Positions 16,916 through 26,752 are shown, counted from the stretch's first letter. The stretch: 64,000 bases of DNA from Winogradskyella wandonensis (GCF_004346845.1 NZ_SMGI01000001.1:62001-126000); one strand, 5' to 3'. Notes: generated from the letters alone by a model not told the origin. Program-made: numbers and translations.

Positions 16916-18189
16916 TAGCCGTACTTCTCTTTCCAAAGTTGTTTTAATTTTTGGCGTTGTGCATCTTCTCGAGCGTTTTTCCCTGGGTTGTATAATTTTG
17001 TGTTTATTATCTCAGTTGGCATAAACTCTTGGGTGACAAAATTATTCTCATAGTTATGGGCGTACTTATAGTTTTCGCCATAGCCAATATCTTTCATTAA
17101 TTTTGTTGGAGCGTTTCTTACAGGCAACGGAACAGATAAATCCCCAGTTTCTTTAACAAGTTGTTGTGCTTTGTTTATTGCTTCGTATGCCGCATTACTT
17201 TTCGGGGAACAGGCCAAGTACGTAGCACATTGGCTTAAAATTATTCTAGATTCGGGGTTGCCAATCACTGACACAGCTTGGAACGTGCTGTTGGCAATAA
17301 CCAAAGCCGTAGGGTTGGCATTACCTATATCTTCACTTGCTAAAATTAGTAAGCGTCTAGCAATAAATTTTACATCTTCACCACCTTCAATCATTCGAGC
17401 TAAATAATATACAGCCGCATTAGGGTCGCTACCTCTAATTGATTTTATAAAAGCCGAAATAATATCGTAATGTTGTTCTCCAGTCTTGTCATATCGAGCC
17501 GTGTTATTCTGTACTTGATTTAAAACTGCGTCATTTGTAATAATGATTTTGTCATCTCCAAAGGAAGCAACTATAAGTTCAAAAATATTTAATAGTTTTC
17601 TGGCATCACCTCCAGAAAGGCGCAATAGCTGTTCCGTTTCTTTTAGAGTGATTTTCTTTTTGGAAAGAACGTCGTCTTTGGTTATTGCACGCTGCAAGAG
17701 TTGTTCTAAATCTTCTTTGCTAAATGAATTTAAAATATAGACTTGGCAACGTGATAGCAGTGCGGGAATTACCTCAAAACTCGGATTTTCAGTAGTAGCA
17801 CCAATTAAAGTGACCCATCCTTTTTCTACGGCTTCAAGTAAAGAATCTTGTTGAGATTTGCTAAAGCGATGAATCTCATCTATAAAAAGTATAGGATTTT
17901 TGGTCGTAAACAAACCGCCACTTTTTTTAGCCTTATCTATGACTTCTCTTATATCTTTTACGCCAGAATTTATAGCACTGAGTTTAAAGAAAGGTCGTGC
18001 AGATTCATTAGCAATAATATTAGCTAAGGTGGTTTTTCCAATACCTGGTGGTCCCCATAAAATTAGGGAAGGCAAAACACCACTTTTTATGTGTTGATAG
18101 AGTGGTCCATCTTTTCCGACCAAATGTGTCTGACTTATGTAGTCATTTAAAGTTTTTGGGCGAAGACGTTCAGCTAATGGTGTATTCAT
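16912..18189 (-). CDS. rarA: Replication-associated recombination protein A (AAA+ ATPase)
   Basis: The 425-residue protein starts [20 protein letters not shown], the standard RarA/MgsA/WRNIP1 opening. Walker A is [11 protein letters not shown], Walker B is [11 protein letters not shown], sensor 1 lies in [12 protein letters not shown], and the tetramerisation region follows with [21 protein letters not shown] and [13 protein letters not shown]. RarA acts at stalled replication forks in the cytoplasm, where it opens or remodels DNA ends with SSB. Length and motifs are complete. It lies downstream of the SusCD operon but is separated from it by a strong terminator. Confidence 0.95.
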   Translation of the reverse strand: MNTPLAERLRPKTLNDYISQTHLVGKDGPLYQHIKSGVLPSLILWGPPGIGKTTLANIIANESARPFFKLSAINSGVKDIREVIDKAKKSGGLFTTKNPILFIDEIHRFSKSQQDSLLEAVEKGWVTLIGATTENPSFEVIPALLSRCQVYILNSFSKEDLEQLLQRAITKDDVLSKKKITLKETEQLLRLSGGDARKLLNIFELIVASFGDDKIIITNDAVLNQVQNNTARYDKTGEQHYDIISAFIKSIRGSDPNAAVYYLARMIEGGEDVKFIARRLLILASEDIGNANPTALVIANSTFQAVSVIGNPESRIILSQCATYLACSPKSNAAYEAINKAQQLVKETGDLSVPLPVRNAPTKLMKDIGYGENYKYAHNYENNFVTQEFMPTEIINTKLYNPGKNAREDAQRQKLKQLWKEKYGY

Positions 18190-18194
18190 AAATT

Positions 18195-18240
18195 AAAATT
18201 AAATAAAAAAACTAGAGACTAAGCATTTAGTCTCTAGTTT
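18195..18240 (-). terminator. Rho-independent terminator of the SusC-SusD operon
   Basis: AAACTAGAGACTAA (18209-18222) pairs perfectly over 14 bp with the sequence at 18227-18240 around a 4-nt loop. On the minus strand the stem is followed by a run of T residues (TTTTTTATTT). It lies 32 nt after the last gene of the operon and just before rarA. Confidence 0.9.
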
Positions 18241-18271
18241 CTAATTAACAATTGTTCTTAATTGATTTCTA

Positions 18272-18796
18272 TTAATCGTTTATATTGATTGTTAATGTAT
18301 CATCAATTATAATATAACCCAGAGCGATAGGATAAAATTGTAGTTCAATGGTTTCTGTGCCTTCAGCAATACCATCGTCAATTATATCTATAATTCCAGA
18401 TATATTATGTTCTAGGCTAGTGCTGGCGTCATATCCAAGATAGTAACCATCTTGAAGCAAAAAAGGACTAAAATCTTGAATGGTAAAAAGGTTAAAAGTG
18501 TAATCCTCACCCTCTGTGGCTGTACCTCCAACAACTCTTACACCAACTTGTCCTGAAACTTCAGGAAAAACAAAAATTGCTTCCCAATTATCTACTACAT
18601 TTTGAACTAAATCTTCTTGGATTAAGTTAAATGTAGGTATTTCTCCTTCGCTAACAGTAATTGATTCTTCTACAATTTCTGCTTTTGTTGTATTTTCTAA
18701 TGGTGTGTCTTCAAGGCTATCATCTTGGTCGCAAGAGATAAAAACAAATCCGAAGAGTAAGCACACTATTAATTTTGAATAATATATATTTTTCAT
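18272..18796 (-). CDS. Lipoprotein with Calx-beta-like domain, third gene of the SusCD operon
   Basis: The 174-residue product has a lipoprotein signal (MKNIYYSKLIVCLLFGFVFISC, lipobox ending at Cys22). The rest is strand-rich: SEGEIPTFNLI, VRVVGGTATEGEDYTFNL and the terminal DDGIAEGTETIELQFYP. The GTATxGxDY and GxETIELQ patterns are the hallmarks of Calx-beta domains, which bind calcium or mediate adhesion. Its place 13 nt after susD suggests a surface lipoprotein that helps bind the operon's ligand. No enzyme motif is present. Confidence 0.72.
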   Translation of the reverse strand: MKNIYYSKLIVCLLFGFVFISCDQDDSLEDTPLENTTKAEIVEESITVSEGEIPTFNLIQEDLVQNVVDNWEAIFVFPEVSGQVGVRVVGGTATEGEDYTFNLFTIQDFSPFLLQDGYYLGYDASTSLEHNISGIIDIIDDGIAEGTETIELQFYPIALGYIIIDDTLTININD

Positions 18797-18809
18797 GATT
18801 TCTTAAATT

Positions 18810-20279
18810 TTAGTTGACATCCCAAAAGATTTTAGAAGTAAATGCATCGCTTCTAGTTTGGTTTATTACGTTATTAGAATTTCCAGAGTATTCAGATGCA
18901 GGATATAATAATCTTAAAGGAATATTAGTGTCAGTTGAATTTTCAGGTAAAGGCAAATTACTTGGATAGCCAGTTCTGTTGTACTCAATCCATAATTCAG
19001 CTCCAGAAACACTTGTAAGTGCTATCCATTTTTGAGTTAAAATTGCTCTAAGAGGATTACCTCCATTAAATCCTAAATCAATGTCCGTGTCATTATCAGA
19101 AATATAGCTTGACGCATCTCCAGCACCTAAGAAGTCATATGAAGATTGTATACCCATATTAAACATACTTTGGGCATTGCCATTTAGATAGCCCCTTTGT
19201 ATAGCTTCAGCTTGTAAAAAATAGCTTTCAGAAGAAAGCATGATTGGTAAATCAGCATCGGGACCTTTTAATATTCCATCTCCAATAGCTGCAGAATTTC
19301 CATTGCCATTTTGCGGTGTTCCTGCAAAGACACCACTATCTGGATTGGTCTTCCATATACGATTTAATCTTTCGTCATTAGAATTGGTTAGTAAATTAAA
19401 GGCAAAAAGTGATGGCCCTGTTTGTCTTCCTTGATTTGTTAGTACTCCAACAGGATTAGCACCATAGACTTCCCAAAAAGGATTTTGCCTATCATCGGAA
19501 TTGGTATAGCCTGGATTAATTACTACATCTTCATCGATGAATGTTGCAGTGTTTAAATCGGTAAATTTAGAATTCACAAACGTTAATAATTCAGAATCAG
19601 TTTCGGCCTTCAGAATTAGCCTTACGAGTAGTCTTAACTTTACTGTATTAGCAAAAGCTAGCCATTTATCCATATCTCCATTAAACGTGATGTCTGAACT
19701 GCCAAAAGGTTCTAAGTCAGTACCACTATTAATAAGTGCTATGGCTTCGTCTAATGTATTAATCAAATCTATATAGATGTCTTGCGCATCATCGTAAGTT
19801 GGAAACAAAAAATCTGATCCTTGAAATGCTTCAGTATATGGTGCGTCTCCATACAAATCTACTATGTATTGAAAGTAGAAGGTTTTAAGGATTTTTGCTG
19901 CTGCTTTTTGGTTATTCCAATTTCTTCCATCTTCATAATTTTCTATTGTTGCAAAATTTGAAGTAAAACGGTAGAGATTATCCCATACATCATTGTAGAA
20001 TGTTGTAGAGAATTGATACCTGCTTTCTGGTCCGTAAGCATCATTAAAAGCTAAATAGTTACCTGACCAAGCTACTCCCATCCAATTTCCAATGCGATTA
20101 ACTCTATTAGTGTATGTCTCTGCACTTCGAGACTGAGCACCTACAATTAATTGATTGGGGTTAAGTTCGCTCAGGTTAGGATTATCTATGCTATCATTAA
20201 CATCTAAATAATCATCACATGAGGTGAAGCATATACTTGTTACCAGTATGAGTACTAGTATGTTCTTAATTTTTTTCAT
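18810..20279 (-). CDS. SusD/RagB-like outer membrane lipoprotein
   Basis: I start the gene at the ATG at 20279-20277, giving 489 residues beginning MKKIKNILVLILVTSICFTSC, a clean lipoprotein signal with the lipid-bearing cysteine followed by DDYLD. An ATG 30 nt further upstream would add a hydrophilic decapeptide before the signal and overlap susC, which is unlikely. The body is the SusD-like helical fold (SusD-like family 2): LSELNPNQLIVGAQSRSAET at the start, then RNWNNQKAAAKILKTFYFQ for the TPR-like helices and the terminal ALTSVSGAELWIEYNRTGYP. SusD proteins sit on the cell surface as a lid over SusC and bind glycan or peptide ligands. Only 10 nt separate it from susC. Confidence 0.92.
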   Translation of the reverse strand: MKKIKNILVLILVTSICFTSCDDYLDVNDSIDNPNLSELNPNQLIVGAQSRSAETYTNRVNRIGNWMGVAWSGNYLAFNDAYGPESRYQFSTTFYNDVWDNLYRFTSNFATIENYEDGRNWNNQKAAAKILKTFYFQYIVDLYGDAPYTEAFQGSDFLFPTYDDAQDIYIDLINTLDEAIALINSGTDLEPFGSSDITFNGDMDKWLAFANTVKLRLLVRLILKAETDSELLTFVNSKFTDLNTATFIDEDVVINPGYTNSDDRQNPFWEVYGANPVGVLTNQGRQTGPSLFAFNLLTNSNDERLNRIWKTNPDSGVFAGTPQNGNGNSAAIGDGILKGPDADLPIMLSSESYFLQAEAIQRGYLNGNAQSMFNMGIQSSYDFLGAGDASSYISDNDTDIDLGFNGGNPLRAILTQKWIALTSVSGAELWIEYNRTGYPSNLPLPENSTDTNIPLRLLYPASEYSGNSNNVINQTRSDAFTSKIFWDVN

Positions 20280-20289
20280 AGTTTCTTTT

Positions 20290-23200
20290 TTAGAATGATA
20301 AGTTAACATTAAATGTATAGTATCTAGTAGGAGGTGTTATGCCATAAGTGGCTAATCCAAATCTACCAGCAAATTCAGGGTCGTTATAATCTAGGTTAGA
20401 TTTAGGTAGAATAGTTAATAAATTTCTACCACTAACTCCAACACTTAAGCGAGATAGATTTAAAGACTCTACTATTTTAGTAGAAAAATCATACGTTAAA
20501 CTCACCTCTCTTAATTTAAATGCAGTGGCGTCTACAATAAAGTTTTCATCAATATTGTTATGATCGCCAGTGTAATACGCGTAGGCTTCACCTAGTGGTT
20601 GTAAGTTGCCGCCACCAGCAGTAAGTACAGTTGTATTAGTAACGCCGCTTCCTTCTACTGTAGAGTTAGGGAAAACAAATGGCTGTCTGTCATTAAAGGT
20701 TGTGTCAAAGGTTCTTCCCTGGCCAGATAATTGTCTTTTTATTCCAGAGAAAAATTGATGACCAGTTCTGTAATCTCCTACAGCCGCAAGTCTAAAACCT
20801 TTGTATCTAAAGTTAAACCCAAAATTTAAAATGTAATCAGGGGTTGCTTGTCCTAAAATCTTTAACTCAGAGTCAATTAAAGGGTTACCATTTGCATCTA
20901 TAACAACACGACCTTGCTCATCCCTTTGGTAAGCAGTCCCTAATATCTGCGGAAATTCTTGCCCCTCTATGGCAAATGCTCCTGCAGTTCCTAAATTTGC
21001 TACCTGTACTCTATCTGATTGGTCTGTAACTTTCTCAACGGTAGTCCTAAATGTGCTAAAACCAATACGTCCGTTAAATTCAAAATCTTCAGTTTTTAAA
21101 GGTGTAAACCCTAAGTCAATTTCCAAGGATTTAGATCTTGTTTCACCTACATTAATTAATGTGTTGAAAAAACCAGTAGGAGATGAACTTGAGATTGCTA
21201 ATATCTGGTCTGTATTTTTACTAAGCGAAGCAGATATATCTAAAGTAAGTCTAGGACCTTGTCTATTTAAAAATTCTAAATTGGCATTGGCTTCAAAAGA
21301 ATTAATAAACTCAGGTTTTATATTTTGATCTACTAATGTAGTTTGCGCTACTATTGGTACTAAACCAGTGCCAGGGAAAAATGTATCATTTACACCAACT
21401 GTAGATAATTGTTGAGGACCTAGTGCAGTGGCATTACCTGTTTTTACGTAACTAGCAGATAATTTAGCTTTGTACAAGATGTCACTTTTAAGATTTTCAA
21501 AAGCTCTTGTTGGTATAAAAGAGACACCCAATGAAGGATAGAAAAAGCTTCTGTTTTGTTTTGGTAACACAGAGTTCCAATCATTTCTACCAGTAATATT
21601 TAAGAATAAGTAATCTTTATATCCTAAATCAACCTGACCAAATATTGCTGAGGTTCTTTGTCTAATATTAGATTCATCGAACTCGGGAATTGATGTTATG
21701 TTAGATAGCTGAAACAATCCAGGTACAGCAAGATCAAACCCGCCAATAAATTCTCTATTGTATTTTCTATCAGTGGCATTAAAACCTATATTACTTTTAA
21801 AGGTGATATCTTCAGTAAGATTATAATCGAAATTCACCAAGAAATCTGTATATATAAATTGTTCTCTATCATTATCTACCTGATAGAAAGAACGGATACT
21901 TCTATCTCCAAATACAAAGTTTAAGTTATCCTCAAAAGCATTTCTCCGTATTTCTGTTTCGTTAGTTGTTGTTCTCACAGAAGATCTTAAAACAGAACTT
22001 ATGTGGTCATTGAATTCATAACTTAGTTCCGCAGAGAGATCAAAAATATTTCTATTTCCAAACCCTCTATTGTTTCTAAGTGTCCAGTAAGGGCTAGTTT
22101 CATAAATTGTCCAGTGATCATTGTTGTCTCCGCTACTAAAAGCTTCAATAGGTACATTACCTGGTGTATTCATTAACTGTCTGTACATATTTGCATTAAC
22201 GTCTTCGGTTTTCTGAGAAGTGTATCTCGCAATACCTTGTACCGAAAATTTACCAAGCTTCTTACCTGTTGTTAGCGAGAAGTTGTTTTTAGTAAGCTTA
22301 CTGTCTGGTATTATACCATCTAAATCTTGATTTAAATAACTAAAATTTAAATAACCATTATCAACATCTCCGGCAGATATAGATATAGCGTTTTGCAAAT
22401 TAACTCCAGTGTTAAAAAACGGTAAAATATTATCTTCTATATGCATATAAGGGAAGTATCTAAAGTTTCCATTGGCATCCGGAGTACCAATAGGAATATC
22501 AATACCATTGTAAGGTACACCCCATGATCCTTGGTCTACTGTTTCTATATTTCCGCCCCAACCTTGTCCAAAACGATTTTGAGTTTCAGGTAAAAACGCT
22601 ATCTCTTCAAAAGTGGCAGAAGAAATTATGTTTATATTGAATTTACTGGCGTTTTTGCTACCTTTTTTCGTAGTTACAATTATTACACCAGCAGCACCCT
22701 GTTCTCCATAAAGTGCAGCGCCGTTTGGGCCTTTTAGCACGTTTAAAGATTCTATGGTGTTTGGATCCAAGCTCGACAGAGTTTGTGCTGTTGAGACAAC
22801 ATTATCTATTACAATTAAAGCGTTGTTATTACCTGAGATAGAGCGGTTACCTCTTAAAGTAATTTGGGTATTTGGTGCTAAACCAGCAGATGTAGTGTTT
22901 ATTTGAAGACCTGAAACTTTACCAGCTAGCGCTTGTACTGCATCAGGGTTATTGGCTTGGTTTAATTCTTCAGATTTTACGACTTGATTAGCGGTTGTAA
23001 TTTCGTCAGGCTTTCTTTTAATACCTACAGCAGTGATAATAATTTCATCTAACGACTCACTATCTTCCTCCATAGAGATATTAATTGTATTAGACTCTGC
23101 AACAATTATCTCTTGAGTTTTTAAGCCTACATAGCTAAAGACTAAAACATCACCAGACTTAGCACTTAAAGAGTATTTACCATCAAAATCAGTTTGGGTT

Positions 23201-23355
23201 CCCGTCGTGGTCCCTTTGATTAATACATTTACGCCAGGTAAAGGAAGGTTATTAACATCATTGACGATGCCAGTGATTATCCTTTCCTGAGCATTGGAAA
23301 ATTGGAATACTAGTAAAGTGAATATTAATAGTATTCCGTTAAGTTTTGTTTTCAT
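20290..23355 (-). CDS. SusC/RagA-family TonB-linked outer membrane transporter
   Basis: The 1021-residue protein has a signal peptide (MKTKLNGILLIFTLLVFQFSNAQ) and a carboxypeptidase-regulatory-like beta-sandwich (about 27-100: ITGIVNDVNNLPLPGVNVLI, then VFSYVGLKTQEI). A plug domain follows, including VDNVVSTAQTLSSLDPNTIE and GAALYGEQGAAGVIIVTTKK, and then a 22-strand barrel ending in an aromatic-rich RYYTFNVNLSF. SusC proteins take up oligosaccharides or peptides across the outer membrane using TonB energy, with SusD as partner. The cargo cannot be told. There is no glycosidase, sensor or anti-sigma factor next to the operon, so it is not a classical polysaccharide utilisation locus. Confidence 0.95.
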   Translation of the reverse strand: MKTKLNGILLIFTLLVFQFSNAQERIITGIVNDVNNLPLPGVNVLIKGTTTGTQTDFDGKYSLSAKSGDVLVFSYVGLKTQEIIVAESNTINISMEEDSESLDEIIITAVGIKRKPDEITTANQVVKSEELNQANNPDAVQALAGKVSGLQINTTSAGLAPNTQITLRGNRSISGNNNALIVIDNVVSTAQTLSSLDPNTIESLNVLKGPNGAALYGEQGAAGVIIVTTKKGSKNASKFNINIISSATFEEIAFLPETQNRFGQGWGGNIETVDQGSWGVPYNGIDIPIGTPDANGNFRYFPYMHIEDNILPFFNTGVNLQNAISISAGDVDNGYLNFSYLNQDLDGIIPDSKLTKNNFSLTTGKKLGKFSVQGIARYTSQKTEDVNANMYRQLMNTPGNVPIEAFSSGDNNDHWTIYETSPYWTLRNNRGFGNRNIFDLSAELSYEFNDHISSVLRSSVRTTTNETEIRRNAFEDNLNFVFGDRSIRSFYQVDNDREQFIYTDFLVNFDYNLTEDITFKSNIGFNATDRKYNREFIGGFDLAVPGLFQLSNITSIPEFDESNIRQRTSAIFGQVDLGYKDYLFLNITGRNDWNSVLPKQNRSFFYPSLGVSFIPTRAFENLKSDILYKAKLSASYVKTGNATALGPQQLSTVGVNDTFFPGTGLVPIVAQTTLVDQNIKPEFINSFEANANLEFLNRQGPRLTLDISASLSKNTDQILAISSSSPTGFFNTLINVGETRSKSLEIDLGFTPLKTEDFEFNGRIGFSTFRTTVEKVTDQSDRVQVANLGTAGAFAIEGQEFPQILGTAYQRDEQGRVVIDANGNPLIDSELKILGQATPDYILNFGFNFRYKGFRLAAVGDYRTGHQFFSGIKRQLSGQGRTFDTTFNDRQPFVFPNSTVEGSGVTNTTVLTAGGGNLQPLGEAYAYYTGDHNNIDENFIVDATAFKLREVSLTYDFSTKIVESLNLSRLSVGVSGRNLLTILPKSNLDYNDPEFAGRFGLATYGITPPTRYYTFNVNLSF

Positions 23356-23539
23356 AAAGTGATTGATTAATTTATATTCACCAAATTTTGTAATTTTTTA
23401 TTTTTTATGCAAAGAAAAAGATGATTTATTGATTATTTTTTACTAAAAATATGTTAAAGACAGATATAGAACATACTATTTTTTAATCATTAGTTTTAAA
23501 ATCAGCGTGACAATATTTCATATTAAAGCCTATTGGCTC

Positions 23540-23567
23540 TAAATTTGAAATGTATCTCCTAAATTTG
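23540..23567 (+). promoter_or_regulatory. Tandem -7 elements before the rhomboid gene
   Basis: TAAATTTG occurs twice, at 23540-23547 and 23560-23567, both exact TAnnTTTG matches on the plus strand. The second ends 3 nt before the preferred ATG at 23571 and lies inside the alternative longer reading frame. Either could drive rhomboid transcription; the second would make a leaderless or internally starting mRNA. Confidence 0.4.
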
Positions 23568-23570
23568 AAC

Positions 23571-24305
23571 ATGGCGCAACAACAGTTTAGATATTCAAAC
23601 GCCATAATAGTCTATCCACTATTGTTGGTGTTTTCGATTTGGTTGGTCTTTTGGTATCAAGTTAGGATTGATTCAGGGATTAGGCATTTTGGTATTTATC
23701 CTCAAAAGATAGAAGGGCTTTTAGGGATATTTACAAGCCCGTTTCTTCATTCTGGCTTAAGTCATTTATACAACAATTCTATTCCTTTGCTAATACTCTC
23801 AATGGCGTTGTTTTATTTCTATAATAAAATAGCTTGGCGTGTATTGTTTTTTGGGATGTTAATTTCTGGATTACTCACATGGGTCATAGGTAAATCTGGA
23901 AATCATATCGGAGCAAGTGGTGTTATTTACATGTTGGTAAGCTTTATTTTTTTTAAAGGTATTATTGCTAAGCATTATAGATTAATAGCATTATCTCTAA
24001 TTATTATCTTTTTATACGGAAGTATGATTTGGTATGTTTTTCCTATAAAAGATGGGATGTCTTGGGAAGGACACTTAGGTGGTTTGATAACTGGTTTTTT
24101 ATTGGCTTTATTCTTTAAGAGCAAAGTCGCTAAGCCTGAAAAATATTTATGGGAAACAGAAGCTTATAATGAAGAAGATGACCCCTTCATGAAGCATTTT
24201 GATGAGGATGGAAATTTTATTGAAATTCTACCAGAAGATGAAATTGAAGATGAAAGTACTACCCAAAGAGAAATGAATTATATCTATAAAGAATCTGAAG
24301 AGTAA
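23571..24305 (+). CDS. Rhomboid family intramembrane serine protease
   Basis: The 244-residue protein starts MAQQQFRYSNAIIVYPLLLV; an ATG at 23550 would add seven residues. It has six hydrophobic segments. The rhomboid signature residues are present: HSGLSHLYNN in the second membrane helix, the serine nucleophile in GASGVIYMLVSF and the histidine in GHLGGLITGFL. Rhomboids cut transmembrane helices of substrate proteins within the inner membrane. A charged C-terminal tail (about 55 residues, rich in Asp and Glu) extends into the cytoplasm. Substrates are unknown. It converges on the methyltransferase gene with 3 nt between the stop codons. Confidence 0.9.
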   Translation: MAQQQFRYSNAIIVYPLLLVFSIWLVFWYQVRIDSGIRHFGIYPQKIEGLLGIFTSPFLHSGLSHLYNNSIPLLILSMALFYFYNKIAWRVLFFGMLISGLLTWVIGKSGNHIGASGVIYMLVSFIFFKGIIAKHYRLIALSLIIIFLYGSMIWYVFPIKDGMSWEGHLGGLITGFLLALFFKSKVAKPEKYLWETEAYNEEDDPFMKHFDEDGNFIEILPEDEIEDESTTQREMNYIYKESEE

Positions 24306-24308
24306 ATG

Positions 24309-25043
24309 CTACACTCTTTGTCTTACAGCTTCATATAAAAAAGCACCACAAGCAACCGAAACATTTAAAGATTCAATTTCACCCAGAATAGGTAATTTGG
24401 CATGCTCATCTACAGCCTTTAAGACGGAAGGATTTATACCTCGACCCTCAGAGCCCATTATTATTGCGCAAGGCACATTGAAGTCGATGTCGTAAACTAA
24501 TTGCTTTGCTTTTTCAGTTGCTGCTATAACTTTAATACCTGAGGCTTGCATATGAAAAACGGCATCTTTAATGTGGTCAACTTTACAAATGGGAATTTTA
24601 AAAATCGCACCAGCACTTGTTTTAATGGCATCTCCATTAATTGGTGCACCACCTTTTTTCTGAATTATAATCCCTGAAACACCTGTACATTCTGCAGTAC
24701 GAACAATAGCCCCAAAATTTCTAACATCACTTAATTGGTCAAGAAGAAGAAACAACGGCGTCTTTCCAGATTCTATGACAGACATTACTAAATCCTCAAT
24801 GTCATGAAAAGTAACAGGAGAGATTTGTGCAACTGCGCCTTGATGATTTCCTTTAGATAAACGATTAAGTTTTTCTACAGGCACATAAGAACTATTAATT
24901 TTTGCTTGTTTCAAAGCGTGTTCTAATTCAGTAAAAAGTTCGCCTTTAAGTCCTTTTTGCAAAAAAACTTTATCGATTTGTTCTCCAGAATTTACAGCTT
25001 CTATAATAGCTCTTAATCCAAATATTGTGGTTTCATCTTTCAT
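24309..25043 (-). CDS. rlmB: 23S rRNA (guanosine-2'-O-)-methyltransferase, TrmH/RlmB family
   Basis: The 244-residue SPOUT methyltransferase starts with the substrate-binding domain (TTIFGLRAIIEAVNSGEQID, KVFLQKGL). The three TrmH motifs follow: LLLDQLSDVRNFGAIVRTAE, IIMGSEGRGINPSVLKAVDE and ILGEIESLNVSVACGAFLYE. This is the RlmB arrangement; RlmB methylates a guanosine ribose in domain V of 23S rRNA (G2251 in E. coli). A tRNA-modifying TrmH paralogue is the main alternative. It follows the Omp85-like gene by 23 nt on the same strand and is probably cotranscribed with it. Confidence 0.88.
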   Translation of the reverse strand: MKDETTIFGLRAIIEAVNSGEQIDKVFLQKGLKGELFTELEHALKQAKINSSYVPVEKLNRLSKGNHQGAVAQISPVTFHDIEDLVMSVIESGKTPLFLLLDQLSDVRNFGAIVRTAECTGVSGIIIQKKGGAPINGDAIKTSAGAIFKIPICKVDHIKDAVFHMQASGIKVIAATEKAKQLVYDIDFNVPCAIIMGSEGRGINPSVLKAVDEHAKLPILGEIESLNVSVACGAFLYEAVRQRV

Positions 25044-25066
25044 ATTGTAAAAATATTAATCAAAAT

Positions 25067-26752
25067 TTAAAACGTAGAAGTTAAACTCACATGAATTTTA
25101 GAATCGGATAATTTAAAAGGTACATTTTCTGTTTTTCCACTAGAATAGTTCAATTTAAATAGCCCTGCTTTGGTAAGAAGACCTAGTCCAAAACCAAAAC
25201 CAAAAAGTTTATTTTTTACATCATTAATATCATTATCAAAATAAGCTGCGTCTATTACAGAGTGTACATATATCGTGTTACTAAGTCTATACCTGTACTC
25301 TGTATTTATTACACCATAAAGGTTTGCGACTAAGCTATTTTCCTCAAAACCTCGAATAGAATTTATACCGCCAAACCGAAATAACTCGTTATCAAGATAG
25401 TTGTCTGAGGTCAACGCTGCTCCTGTGAGTCTTATAAATAAACTATTCTTATTATTCAGATTAAAAATTTTATATGCCTCAAGGGATAGAGTGTTTTGTT
25501 GTGTTTCAAGACCGTTCTGTTTTCTATTCCCAAGACCAGCAGAAATATCGAGCCAAAAATTTATGGGGAACAACGTATCATAGTATTGAGGTTTAATAAA
25601 ATTATAACCTATCTGGTAGTAATTAGACTTAAAGTCATCGATTAAATTAGAGTTGGAGTCGAGTAAGTCGCTAGAAACAGAGTTTTTTATACCTGCACTT
25701 AAAATGTGATTTGGCTTTACCTGATAATTGAGTTTTAGCTGTTGTGTGGTGGTGGAAAAGGTTGAATCTTTTCTAAAAATAGTTAGGCCAATGTCAAGCC
25801 CAATGGGAGAGCTAAACAAATAGGGTGCATTTAATCTTATATCAAAGGTTTGTTGGTCAATCTCATCGCTTTTGTAAAATAGGCGAAGTGATTCGCCAAA
25901 GTTCAGGTTATTAACTAATCTTAAATCAACGTAGCCGTCAAACTCAAGACGATTCGTGTTCTCATTAGTGCCGAAGCCTAAATATCCGTCAAAGTTGTTG
26001 CTTTGTGTTTTTTCTGTGTAAAGATAAAGTGTTGTAGAGTCATTGGTAAACAAAACTTCTGGTGATTTAATTTCTTTGGCGAATCTAAGATTTTGTAATT
26101 GTTCATTCCGTTTTTGGATTTCTGGTAAATTAAAGGATTGTCCTTTTTTTAACTTTAAAAACCGTTTAATAAAAGATTTTGGAAACCTCTCATAACCTTT
26201 AACTACAATTTTATCTATTTGTCTTTTTAAGTTGTTTTCAGTAAATAATTCTGCAGCTATTAAATTAGATTTTTCTTTTTTGATATTTATAAGCTGAAGC
26301 GTAGAAAAGGGGTCGCCTTGTTCTGCTATTCTTTTGTTAAGTAATTCTAAGACGGCTTCAAGATTCTCAACAGAGACTTCAAAATAATTAGACTGAACTA
26401 AAGTGTTCGAAAATTCAAGTAGTTTTTTATCAAATTCAGAATCTAGATAAACTCTTACTGTTTTTATTTTTTTGCCTACATGTAAGTATGCATTAAATAA
26501 AGAATCGTTCTGCTTTTTAATTTCTCTGACTGCTGTGTCAATAAAACCTTTTTTAATGAGTTTATTTTTTACAGTATAAACTTCTTTTTCAAGCTCTAGG
26601 TAATTAGAGAAGAGTTTCTTGTAGTCAAGAGAATCGATTTCCTTTAGAGCCAGTTCAGACTCAGCTTCAATTTGCAGCAAGACTTTCTGTCCATACATGT
26701 ATGGAAAAATAAAAAATCCGAATATTAAGACAAACCAAAGTTTTTTCTTCAT
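25067..26752 (-). CDS. Omp85-superfamily outer membrane protein (BamA/TamA-like, short form)
   Basis: The 561-residue protein has a signal peptide (MKKKLWFVLIFGFFIFPYMYG), a helical or coiled region, and one clear POTRA-like domain (IDKIVVKGYERFPKSFIKRF, then LKLKKGQSFNLPEIQKRNEQ). The rest, from about residue 240, is a C-terminal beta-barrel. The barrel carries the lid-loop motif FGGINSIRGFEEN, equivalent to the conserved VRGF/Y of Omp85 proteins, and ends in an alternating strand finishing with Phe. It is shorter than BamA (about 800-870 residues), with fewer POTRA domains, so it is likely an accessory Omp85, possibly of the TamA or surface-lipoprotein export type. It is transcribed away from the ribosomal cluster. 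Confidence 0.8.
   Translation of the reverse strand: MKKKLWFVLIFGFFIFPYMYGQKVLLQIEAESELALKEIDSLDYKKLFSNYLELEKEVYTVKNKLIKKGFIDTAVREIKKQNDSLFNAYLHVGKKIKTVRVYLDSEFDKKLLEFSNTLVQSNYFEVSVENLEAVLELLNKRIAEQGDPFSTLQLINIKKEKSNLIAAELFTENNLKRQIDKIVVKGYERFPKSFIKRFLKLKKGQSFNLPEIQKRNEQLQNLRFAKEIKSPEVLFTNDSTTLYLYTEKTQSNNFDGYLGFGTNENTNRLEFDGYVDLRLVNNLNFGESLRLFYKSDEIDQQTFDIRLNAPYLFSSPIGLDIGLTIFRKDSTFSTTTQQLKLNYQVKPNHILSAGIKNSVSSDLLDSNSNLIDDFKSNYYQIGYNFIKPQYYDTLFPINFWLDISAGLGNRKQNGLETQQNTLSLEAYKIFNLNNKNSLFIRLTGAALTSDNYLDNELFRFGGINSIRGFEENSLVANLYGVINTEYRYRLSNTIYVHSVIDAAYFDNDINDVKNKLFGFGFGLGLLTKAGLFKLNYSSGKTENVPFKLSDSKIHVSLTSTF

Noticed and set aside
18272-23355. Classical polysaccharide utilisation locus
   Set aside because: SusC and SusD are present, but no glycoside hydrolase, lyase, sulfatase or regulator accompanies them.
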